64,000 nt of DNA from Deroplatys truncata (Eukaryota; Arthropoda; Insecta; Mantodea; Mantidae): assembly GCA_030765065.1 (NCBI GenBank), contig CM060979.1, positions 16,769,001 through 16,833,000 on the forward strand, given 5' to 3'. The notes under the pieces were generated by a model. That model saw only the letters and a list, made by a program, of their open reading frames with translations, was not told the origin of the DNA and searched no databases. The translations under genes and the position numbers were made by a program. How positions within the stretch are numbered: position 1 is the stretch's first letter; each line of letters begins with the position of its first letter. Positions 55,478-64,000 of the stretch are shown here, in pieces.

Positions 55478-56435
55478 TATTTGACGAGTCCGAGCTTTTT
55501 TTTTAATAACCTTTCCATTATTTAGCTCTAGCGGAAGAAATGGGAACTTTTGATACGGACTGTATGAATTAAATGTTTGGTGTCTTCAAAATGGGAAAAG
55601 TTGGCTGTTAAAAAATTACTGCTCATAAATTTTATGCTTGTACCAAAACAATGCTGTGGCTGAAATTTCCACGTGGGCATATCATTTAAGCACCACTGCG
55701 CGTTTTCTTCTATGTCAAGTTTTAAGTCCTTCAACACATAACTTCACAGATATGATGTATAATTTCCTCATTTTAATGTATTCCATTCCACTTTTACTTT
55801 TCACAATTTTAACCTGTGAGATTAAAATGACACGAAGAGCGATATGATTTGTGAAGCCCCTTTGCCTCCCATGTGATATTAATTATACGTATATGAGTGT
55901 AGATGTAAATTATCCCCTAGTGAAAGTAATAAAAGGAAACGGACTTGTGATCATACATTACAGTGCAAATCGCTATTGTTGACTCTTCATGTTAATTAGA
56001 CATTAAAGATTCGTCTCTCCCGTTCATTATATCAGGGGAGTACATTTCCCTTACATTCACAGCAAACTTTACATAGGTACCGAAGTGCAATGAGGTGAAA
56101 TATTCAAGAAATCGTTAGTACAAGTCTCAAGTACCGGGGGAGGCATTCCCTAGTGAATTTTTCATCAACTCTTGAATCTGCCAGGATTACGAAAACAGTA
56201 AAGCGTTCTCGAGAAAAAGAATTGCGGTGATGCAAAGCAAGAGGGGAAGAATACTTGTCAAATTTTAATGGCGGCAAAAATCATAAGAGTTTTCGATTCA
56301 ATAAAAAAATAAAACAGAGAGGGAATGAAACGAGATAGGGTAAAAGTGGTGCAAGTTTTTTTCCAATGGAGTTCTATATCCGGTTTTTTTTCACCCGATT
56401 ATACAGGGCGAGTCACGTTAGAAGTTCCACCACAA
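55478..56435. other. No supported gene or element
   Basis: Antisense and sense frames of about 70 codons overlap at 55,528-55,847 without any domain. Nothing else was recognised. Confidence 0.4.
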
Positions 56436-56612
56436 ATAAAAATCTCATGTGTTACATTCACATGGCACAGCTTCTACATACTATCTTATGAAAGCTTACT
56501 AGTTTTTTTACCACCTATCTATACTAGGTAAAAGGAAATATTGTATTCCATCCAAAAATTCAAAGTACAGATTTCACCAGAGATACACATTTTGAGCCCC
56601 CTCAATAAGGGT
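56436..56612. mobile_element. RF1 composite fragment
   Basis: It begins with the RF1 5' terminus in plus orientation (TCTCATGTGTTACATTCACA). After about 80 bp it continues with the palindrome-end half of an RF1 in minus orientation (ATTGTATTCCATCCAAAAAT, ATTTCACCAGAGATACAC). It is a fusion of two ends with the middle missing. Confidence 0.6.
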
Positions 56613-57088
56613 TCCCACAAAAATGTAAATCTAACTTCCCTGATCAAAACACGTATTTCCCTGACCACAATTTTGTATTTGCGCAACTTTTACCGGGTTT
56701 GGTAATGGTTCCATATATACCCTCCAGTTCAGTGCGGAAGAAAGATGATTTACAGGAAAGTGCGTATATTAGACACTTGAAAAGGAGATGTGAACAGTTA
56801 GAGAGCCTGGGTCCACCCATTTTAACACACTTTCTTATATACAAAATAAATGGCTATATGTCAATAAAGTACTGTGTTTTGTTACTTTTGCTCATACCGG
56901 ATGAAAGTGCCCACCGAAGAGTACTAGCGAAATCCCCCAAAATAGGGATGTTTTACTTATTCCAAACATTCTCGTTACTTAGTGTATCTATACTACCAAA
57001 TAGTGTTATACTTCTTCATTAGGGTTTAGCCTCACACATCCTATGGCTTCGCCGTTGTTGTTACTCTGGTTAAAAATATATTCCTCGG
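56613..57088. other. No supported gene
   Basis: A 107-codon frame at 56,699-57,022 and an antisense 66-codon frame share this region. Neither has a domain I recognise. Confidence 0.4.
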
Positions 57089-57918
57089 CTACGCTTTGCA
57101 GCTTAGGGCCCTCAACCCTGGACTACGCTTTGCGGCTTAGGGGTCTCAACCCTGGGCTACGCTTTGCGGCTTAGGGCCCTCAACCCTGGACTACGCTTTG
57201 CGGCTTAGGGCCCTCAACCCTGGGTTACGGTTTGCGGCTTAGGGCCTAAACCCCGGTCTATACTTTGCGGCTTAGGACCCTTAACCCTGGCCTACGCTTT
57301 GTGGCTTAGAGCCCTCAACGTTGGGCTACCCTTTCCGGCTTAGGACCCTCAACCCTGGCCTACGCTTTGTGGCTTAGAGCCCTCAACGTTGGGCTACCCT
57401 TTCCGGCTTAGGGCCCTCAACCCTGGGCTACGGTTTGCAGCTTGGAGCCTCAACCCTGGGCTACGGTTTGCAGGTTGGAGCCTCAACCCTGGGCTACGGT
57501 TTGCAGGTTGGAGCCTCAACCCTGGGCTATAAATTGCAGCTTAGGGCCCTCAACCCTGGGCTACGGTTTGCAGCTTGGAGCCTCAACCCTGGGCTACGGT
57601 TTGCAGCTTGGAGCCTCAACCCTGGGCTACGGTTTGCAGCTTGGAGCCTCAACCCTGGGCTATAAATTGCAGCTTAGGGCCCTCAACCCTGAGCTATGCT
57701 TTGCGGCTTAGGGCCCTCAACCGTGGGCTACGCTTTGCAGCTTAGGGCCCTCAACCCTGGGCTACGGTTTGCAGCTTAGGGCCCTCAACCCTGGGCTACG
57801 GTTTGCAGGTTGGAGCCTCAACCCTGGGCTATAAATTGTAGCTTAGGGCCCTCAACCCTGAGCTACGCTTTGCGGCTTGGAGCCTCAACCCTGGGCTACG
57901 CTTTCGGCTTAGAGCCCT
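57089..57918. repeat. Minisatellite, about 24-25 units of 33-34 bp
   Basis: Tandem units built on CTACGCTTTGCGGCTTAGGG followed by CCCTCAACCCTGGG. Several unit types recur in order: a CTACGGTTTGCAG(C/G)TTGGAG type in runs of three, each run followed by a CTATAAATTGCAG type, which points to a higher-order period of about 130-170 bp in the right half. The left half has an alternating CTACCCTTTCCGG / CTACGCTTTGTGG pair repeated twice. Open frames across the array result from the unit lengths and are not genes. Confidence 0.93.
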
Positions 57919-58375
57919 GACTCGCCTCACTGGCCGATCTCCTCTAGAACAATAGCCATTGTATGCTGCTTTCCCGCTCCAGAGGATTCCCTTGGGCCGT
58001 TATAAGTAGCTTCCGCTTCTAGAAGACTCCGCTTTGTATACGGCTCCTTTATAAAGGGCTGCTCTTGCCGGGCAGTGAGTGCAGGGTTAAGAAGTTCCGA
58101 AGCGAAAAGAAACAGTGACAATAAACAGTGCCAGTGCAGATCAGTTGTGCGTTGTGTTCCGAGTGTGTACCAAAACGTACTCAAGTGTAACCTTTGTGCT
58201 ATGCTGAGTGCTTAGTAATAACTGGTCTTCTCGATTGTTATAATACTTTATCATTGTTTATTTATTTTTTTTAAAGTTTAAGTTTCTCGGGATGCAATCA
58301 ACCTATTGCGATGCAACAGAAGTCATTCCTTATTTATGCTTTAAGTTGCGTCAAAAATTATACGGTGTTTGTATT
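57919..58375. other. Promoter-like stretch, no gene
   Basis: CTTTATAAAGGGCTGC (TATA-like at 58,050-58,056) is followed after about 25 bp by GGCAGTGAG and then a GTG/CAG-rich leader resembling in style the leader at 29,134. An upstream CTTCTAGAAG (58,016-58,025) is a two-unit heat-shock-type inverted pair. It may be an LTR-like or cellular promoter fragment. No ORF follows before the RF1 copy at 58,376. Confidence 0.3.
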
Positions 58376-59224
58376 TTAAAAAATGTGTTACACTCACATG
58401 ACTTTTTCTACTCTTGTACAAACCATTTTTACAAACGCTTGTTCTCCATATGCTTCATGTTAATCGAGATATCGAGATGTCAATCTTATTGTTACTTTTC
58501 TTGTAGATGCAAGGGGAATTGGTAGGCTTTAAGCGATAGTCAAATATTTTAAGAGCTGGTTGCTATGTGGAGCATTCCATTCTCTTTGTATGTCCAGGAC
58601 AAAAAAAAAAGTGAATAACGAATTTGAGAAAAAGTATAAGTATTGGAAAATTTAAGGGAATAACAAGCAATATCTCGAAAATGGTTCACTCAACAAAAAA
58701 AAATGTATATGACATAAATTGTGTATTTTAACGCGATCTACATTTTTTGTGTAGTAAACGTTTGCCTATCTCTTATGGTTTACCAGTTATGCAAAAGCCG
58801 TTCACAATGAAGAATGCTTTTGGAGACATTCCCAGAAAATTCGAGATATACATTTCATTTGCCATAAAATGTCTTAAACATATGGTATTTTATTCAAAAT
58901 CGTTAGAGCTATTTTTGAGAAAATTAAAATTTCCGAAAAATGTTCCATGTAAAGGGTAATCTGGGGTGGGGGATTTTCTTGAAAATCTTCGTGTCGCATC
59001 TCTGGAAGATACTGGACCTAAATACCAAGTTTGGTGTTTATCCGACTGTTCGTTTCCCAGTTATGCTGTTCATAGACAGACACACATACGGAACATGTTT
59101 CCAAAAATGCTTTTTTTGATTCACGGGTTCTCAAAACATGTATTTCCGGTGAAATCTCGGTATCGAATTTTTGGGGGGAATACAATACTTCCCGTACTTA
59201 CTATACGTAGTAGAAAAAGTAAAA
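58376..59224 (+). mobile_element. RF1 repeat, full-length copy
   Basis: Both termini are present (GTGTTACACTCACATGACTT; TATACGTAGTAGAAAAAGTA). The CA run is short and impure (59,077-59,090). It is followed directly by another RF1 piece in the same orientation. Confidence 0.85.
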
Positions 59225-59690
59225 AAGTTGTTTGTAATAAATGGTGGGTTTTGAAGAGATCCACATTTTTCGTGTATTACGCTTTTGTCTACCGCTTAAC
59301 GTTTACCAGTTATATACGATTATATAGATTTCCTTCCGAATGAACTGGAGTTGACACTTATTCCCAGAAATTTCAAGATATACATTTTGGCGTGTAAGCA
59401 ACTTTAATATATAGTATTTTAATAAAAATTGTTACAGTAATTTTTTAGAATTTAAAATAAATTTAAAAATGTTGCATATAAAGGGTAGCTTGGGGTGAGG
59501 GAATTGCTTGAAAACCTTTGTATCGCATCTTTGGAAGGTATTGAATTTAAATACCAGCTTTAGTATTTTTCTAAAAATGAATTTTTTCAGGGGCCTCAAA
59601 ACATGTATTTCCGCGGAAATCCCGATATAACTTTTTTTAGTGGAATGCAACACCTTCTCTACTTTCTAAGTACGTGGTAGATAAACTACC
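59225..59690 (+). mobile_element. RF1 repeat, subfamily 2, partial
   Basis: The second half of RF1 in plus orientation, lacking the CA microsatellite. It ends CTAAGTACGTGGTAGATAAAC. It lies head to tail with the preceding copy. Confidence 0.7.
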
Positions 59691-60486
59691 TAGTTCTCAA
59701 GAAGTTTTCAAATTAAAAAATCTGAAGCCTAGTTTGTAAACACGTAAAACAAATTTACCGTGAACCTTCTAAATCTTGTTTTTGTTTCATTTTCACGGAT
59801 GCAGAGTTTAATGCCACTTACCACATCACGTTTTAGTTGTACAGTTCGTATGATACACAATTTTCTAAATGGCGCCACGCTGAAATAGCTTTCGGCTGTG
59901 GATATAATCCCTACTGGTTTGGAAACACGTTGCTACGCAAGTCGGTTCTTGTTTTTAGCTTTGTAGCCCTTGAACCGCCCTATTACTGCGGTTCAAAGCC
60001 ATCGCCATGCGGTATTTAGGCGTCGAGCACTTCCCCGACGGTCGTCAAGAGATGCAAATGAGGATCCGCAAGTAAAGACGTGGATGCTCGTCTAAATGCT
60101 CTTTTCACTACATTCTCCAAGCTACGACTTCTCTCGCCTGCACCAACCTGACATATGCACATTACAAACACAAACTAACAAGTGTGCAAGTACTTGATTC
60201 AGCTTTAAGGAGGGAAAAATACTTTAAATATCTATGAAAATAATTATTAAACCTTTATGTCCTATATTTTCGATAATTTGTACTTTAGAGGTTGACATAT
60301 TTTGTAAAGAAATTTCAAAATGAATGCAAATGACTATTTCTTAAGGATACCTCACTAGTGAAATTTCTAAAAATCCACAATTACACTTCAATTCATTGTA
60401 ATTTAATACAAGAATCAGATTTTAATGTATATTATATAGACCATATTACATGTATGTCTTTAAATTAGCACGCGAGATATTAATTC
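59691..60486. other. No supported gene or element
   Basis: A GC-richer stretch at 59,860-60,180 contains a 60-codon frame without domain. The rest is AT-rich and unassigned. Confidence 0.4.
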
Positions 60487-61346
60487 TTACTTTCCCTACC
60501 CGTACATGGTAGATAGAGAAGGTATTGCATTTCACCCAAAAATTCGATACCAGATTTCACCGGAAATGCTGTTTTAAGGTCCCCTGAATAACAAAGTATT
60601 TTTTAGAAAAAGGTCCGTGTGCGTATGTGTCTGTGTCTCTGAATATTATAACTCAAAAACCAAAAGTCAGATAAAAACCAAACTTGGTATTCAGATTGCG
60701 ACACTAAGATTTTCAAGAAAATTCCCCAACCCTGAACTTCCCTTTACATGGAATATGTTTCGAAAATTTTAATTTGCTAAAAAACTGCTAACGATTTTTA
60801 AAGTACCATATATTACAGATATTTACACGACAAATAAAATATATATCTTGAGTTTTCTGGTAAAGGCCTGTGAAGTCCTCTTCATTCGGAAGCAAATTTG
60901 TATAATACTGTATAACTGGTAAACGTTAAGCGAAAGACGAAAACGTGGCTCACAAAAATTGTAGATAAGTTTAAAATACACAATTTATTTCAAATAAATT
61001 TATTGTTACATCAGCCATTTCCGAGATATTTGTTATTAATGGTTCGAATTGTGCAATACTTAGCCATTCTTTTAAAGTCCTGTCGATTTTCAATTCTTTC
61101 TCGCGATGTCATGGAAACAGTATGGAATTATAAGGCCAGCATATAGCGTCCAGTTGTTAAACATTTGAGTGTCGCTGTTCTCTTTGTATCTATAACGAAA
61201 TGTGCATTGCAGCTATTTCCAAAAAGGCTTATCTCGATTAAAATGAAGTAGATAGGAAAACAAACTTACCTAAGCATAATTTGTGTACTCATAATAAGCG
61301 ATAGATGGTAGAGAGTCATGTGAATGTTGCATTCAGATTTTTAAAA
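60487..61346 (-). mobile_element. RF1 repeat, subfamily 2, full-length
   Basis: From CTTTCCCTACCCGTACATGG to the opposite end (GGTAGAGAGTCATGTGAATG). It shares its distal 300 bp with the copies at 6,610 and 32,566, which defines the second subfamily. Confidence 0.78.
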
Positions 61347-61369
61347 GTAGCTCGGGAGATATTAATTTT

Positions 61370-61910
61370 TTACTTACTCTACCGCGCGCGCGCGCGCGTG
61401 TGTGTGTCTATGAATAGCATAAGTCAAAAGTGAAAAATCGGATAAATACCAAACTTGGTATTTACGTTCAGCATCTTCCAAAGATGCGACACCAAGATTT
61501 TCAAGAAAATCCCTCGGCCCTAAAGTATCCTTACATGGAATATTTTTCGAAATTTTTTACTTTCTAAAAAGTGGCTCTAACCATTTTGATCAAAATATTA
61601 CACATTAAAGATATTTACATGACAAATAAAATGTATATCTTGAATTTTCTGGGAATAGCCTGTGAAGTCCTCTTCATTCGGAAGGAATTTTGTATAATCT
61701 TGTATAACTGGTAAAGCGATCGAAGACAACGTGCTACACAGAAAATGTAGATCTCCTTAAAACACAGAATTTATTTCAAATAGCTTTGGGACATCGGGCA
61801 TTTCCTAGACTTATTTCAATACCTTTTCATTTTTTAAACTATTTGTATGAACGCTTATCTCAATTATTCATCCAAAATCTAAAAGTGACAAGAAAATTTT
61901 GTGTTAAGAT
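61370..61910 (-). mobile_element. RF1 repeat, partial, with CG/TG dinucleotide run
   Basis: It starts near the RF1 microsatellite, the palindrome-end block having been lost (TTACTTACTCTACCGCGCG). It continues through the conserved internal blocks to about 61,910. It lies in the same orientation directly after the copy at 60,487. Confidence 0.7.
61384..61410. repeat. (CG)n(TG)n run
   Basis: About eight CG units pass directly into five TG units, giving a 26-bp alternating pyrimidine-purine tract. It has replaced the plain TG run of other RF1 copies. Confidence 0.9.
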
Positions 61911-61921
61911 ATGTCATATGC

Positions 61922-62300
61922 CACCCAGCGAGATAGCTCCGCGGTAGCGTGTGAGGCTCGCACTTGTTTTTCGTGGATTTCAATGGTCGGTAGGCGAATG
62001 CTGGGGTGGTTTCTCATTTACTACAATTTCCTTTCCACTCCGTTTCCTTCTCGTCTTTAAGTGTGCTAGGTTTCGTGGCGTATGGCGGTGCCGGATAGAT
62101 GGCGCGGATGCTTGCTCAAAGGAAAGAGTACTCCCCGTGGATACTAGAGGGCTGCTTGGTCGATGAGCCATTCAGCGCCCTCTCTAGGCAGCTCCAGTAG
62201 TGGGATGTGTCTTCGAGTCTGGAACTGTTAAAGACTTCTGCGCGTCTCTGTGACCTGTATCCTACTGTGGTTCCTTCACTTCATCCCTTCCTCCTGGGGA
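61922..62300 (+). mobile_element. SINE-like unit, partner of 16,761
   Basis: The head AGCGAGATAGCTCCGCGGTA with GCGTGTGAGGC matches the other two copies, but its B box has decayed (CGTGGATTTCAATGG). The body matches 16,830-17,072, with a 50-bp stretch near 62,095-62,160 not shared. It supplies the empty site that exposes the insertion at 17,091-17,553. Confidence 0.6.
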
Positions 62301-63470
62301 TGGTATCTACAATAGATCTATGTAGGTCGCAGGGCGCTGTATAACCTATACGCATATCATATGTCTATATTAATATCGTGTCTCCTGAGACCTTTCAATG
62401 ACTTACAGAGGACGACGGGACGAGAGGCGGCGAGTGCCAAAGGCTGATACAGGCTTCAGCTTGTTTACAGCGCTGGCGGCCCGTGCACGCACCAGAGCGC
62501 CAAACATTTTATTTCCTCGCAGAGAAGTGAGTGGAAAGCGGAAGTGAGCGCAATTGCCTACACGCTCCTGGAGCGAAGAAGATACCGGAAACGGCCAGTG
62601 TACAGGGGTGGTGGGAGTGAATACCGGTTCCCATTGTTTTACCCATCCCGGTCCACTGATTGTGTCCCCCGCCCCACCCTCTGCTGCTGCCGGACCAAAC
62701 TCGGCGGGTTATTACTCCATCCAAGTCAAACTTTGTCTGCTTGCAAAATTAATTGCTCCTGTTTCTGTTTGTGAAACTGTCCCAGTGCCTGATGCTGGAA
62801 CGGACCTTCGTGCCTTGTTCTAATGCAATTTGGACATATGCAGGCCTGTGACGTCATGCTAGAACTATGCACCATGAAGACACCATTATGTTCTGCAGAG
62901 CCGCCCAACAAAGCTCAAAATAATTAATGCATATGGAAGTGACACGCTGTATACCTCTGCGCCCCACACATTGGGGGCTTTCTCATACCGCCACTTGCAG
63001 CAATTTGCAATAATTAAAAAGCATTCACTGCTGTTTTCCCTTTTTTGGAGACTAAGTTCTACTTGCCAACTTCGTGAAATTGAAAGCCATAAAACTTTTC
63101 CTCCTCCAGCAAAGTGTAATCATCTTGCAGTAGCATTTAAATTTTAGAATTCGTAAAATGTTCACCTAAGAAAATATACAAAAATGAAATGGGAATTCTG
63201 TTGTATAAGACTCCTTGAACACTTGAAAGTATTTTGATTCTTTCTGTCACACTGAAATTCTTCCCGTAGAAGAATATAGACGTATTAAAGCAAAGAACAC
63301 TACTTCCTATAATGTGTCTCAAACTAGAACGATCCTATTGAAAACAAATGGCAGGTTAGAAAGATAGGGATATTGAGACGGAACGCTGTAAGGCAATTGA
63401 TTGGTGGAGGAAAGTTCTTTTATTTGTTATCGTACAATAACAGCCTCTGAGAAGTACAGTATTGTAAGTA
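62301..63470. other. 1.2 kb without a supported gene
   Basis: A GC-rich block at 62,400-62,720 carries overlapping frames of 60-90 codons on both strands with no domain. A first exon or promoter of a host gene cannot be excluded, but nothing specific supports it. The rest is AT-rich. Confidence 0.4.
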
Positions 63471-63835
63471 CAGGGAAGCCAAAAAATTACGAACCGACTG
63501 CGCGGTATTTTTCCTGTCCGCGTCTTCGGCGCTCGTTGCCGTTATCATAGAAGGGCGCGGATGAAACCATACAACATTTTTAAAACTGCTTTTAAAGGCT
63601 TTACTTACCAACTTTATGAAAGGAGACGCTGAAACTGGCCACCGTCGTTGTCCATACATTTTTGGCACCTCTTTAGGAAACTATCCATCACTCGCCGTAG
63701 TTCACGTTGAGAAATGCTGGCAATTTCCTGGCGGATATTTTGTTTTAATTCTTCGACGGTGTGTGTGTTTGTCTTGTACACTTTATGTTTTAAGTTACTC
63801 CAGAGATAGAAGTCGCAGAGGGGGTGCCCCCTTTT
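63471..63835 (-). pseudogene. Tc1/mariner-type transposase C-terminus with TIR
   Basis: The minus strand reads LCDFYLWSNLKHKVYKTNTH, EELKQNIRQEIASIS, LRRVMDSFLKRCQKCMDNDG and a stop near 63,617, then a 3' end with the TIR CAGGGAAGCCAAAAAATTAC starting at 63,471 after TA. It is the same family as 7,985-8,334 and less decayed. Confidence 0.75.
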
Positions 63836-64000
63836 TTAGAGAATTAACAGACAAGGAGCGTGATTTTGCCCTTTCTGCAACAGCTCATACGACCGACATT
63901 TCGATGAGAACAACTGAAAGTGTGTTTGAGGACAGAATTCTTAGTAGAGATTTGTGACCCTCTCGGTCCCTCGACCGAACCCCCTGCGACCTCTCTCTCT
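63836..64000 (+). pseudogene. Inverted transposase fragment, runs off the window
   Basis: The plus strand encodes TAHTTDISMRTTESVFEDRI followed by LSRDL, a stop and PSRSLDRTPCDL. This is the region from the second catalytic site to the RSPDLTPCD site of the same family as the adjoining minus-strand piece. The two pieces converge, so part of the element has been inverted. The sequence continues beyond 64,000. Confidence 0.7.

Noticed and set aside
57435-57711. Repetitive protein-like frames across the minisatellite
   Set aside because: The 33-34-bp units alternate frame, and the frames stop when a 34-bp unit occurs. The repeats are DNA-level.
57089-57918. CRISPR-like array or telomere-derived array
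   Set aside because: Units are contiguous without unique spacers, and TTAGGG occurs once per unit, not as a pure tandem telomere repeat.
62544-62823. Host gene exon in the GC-rich block
   Set aside because: Overlapping frames occur on both strands, with no splice-supported continuation, domain or recognisable homologue.
1-64000. Bacterial, organellar or viral origin, operons, riboswitches or ribosome-binding sites
   Set aside because: No prokaryotic gene layout or rRNA/tRNA cluster is present. All recognisable coding text is eukaryotic transposon sequence.

Overview
This window looks like intergenic DNA from a large, repeat-rich arthropod genome, most likely an insect and possibly a cockroach or relative. 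The grounds are the absence of operons or host exons, many degenerate Tc1/mariner copies, tRNA-derived SINE heads, insect-type LINE relics, arthropod-type TATA/initiator promoters and long CA/TG and TTA microsatellites. The species is an inference. I found no intact host gene. The only long uninterrupted ORF that reads like a real protein is a 341-codon Tc1 transposase (minus strand, 30,872-31,897).

The window is a stack of mobile elements. About a fifth of it (some 24 pieces, roughly 14 kb) is one unclassified family, called RF1 here. A full RF1 copy is about 0.8-0.9 kb, has a CA/TG microsatellite at a fixed internal position and a short palindrome (CTACGTA type) near one end, and is often arranged end to end. 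A second family, RF2, behaves as a solo LTR of about 0.95 kb with TG...CA ends; it occurs at 4,720-5,673, 18,036-19,791 and 44,247-45,993.

Tc1/mariner-superfamily elements are the other main component. They lie at 7,985-8,334, 15,557-16,758, 18,624-19,495 (rearranged), 25,240-27,193, 27,371-28,674, 29,640-32,100 (a mariner with a Tc1 inside), 41,313-42,012 (a 700-bp palindrome), 43,871-48,144 (a long-TIR element carrying three later insertions), 48,239-49,535, 49,536-49,930, 52,311-53,311, 54,133-55,477 and 63,471-64,000. For most of these both terminal inverted repeats and the TA target duplication can be placed to the base.

Non-LTR retrotransposons are a LINE at 9,295-11,240 that has lost its YADD motif, an ORF1-only element with a poly(A) tail at 21,231-22,740, two 5'-truncated copies of one LINE in opposite orientation (39,583-40,605 and 46,985-48,101) ending in a CTCCA-type repeat, and a small RT relic around 17,848-20,060. 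At least five SINE or SINE-like copies are present. Other items are an LTR-like unit at 28,913-29,517 with a perfect heat-shock-element array upstream of a TATA box, a 34-bp minisatellite at 57,089-57,918, a FLYWCH-like fragment, and a relic of a protein I recognise as widespread in arthropods.

The elements do not form a pathway. What they offer is a relative chronology from nesting: mariner, then RF2 LTR, then an 0.8-kb insert; LINE, then RF2 LTR; mariner, then Tc1; and a SINE-like unit, then an insert with a 17-bp target duplication.
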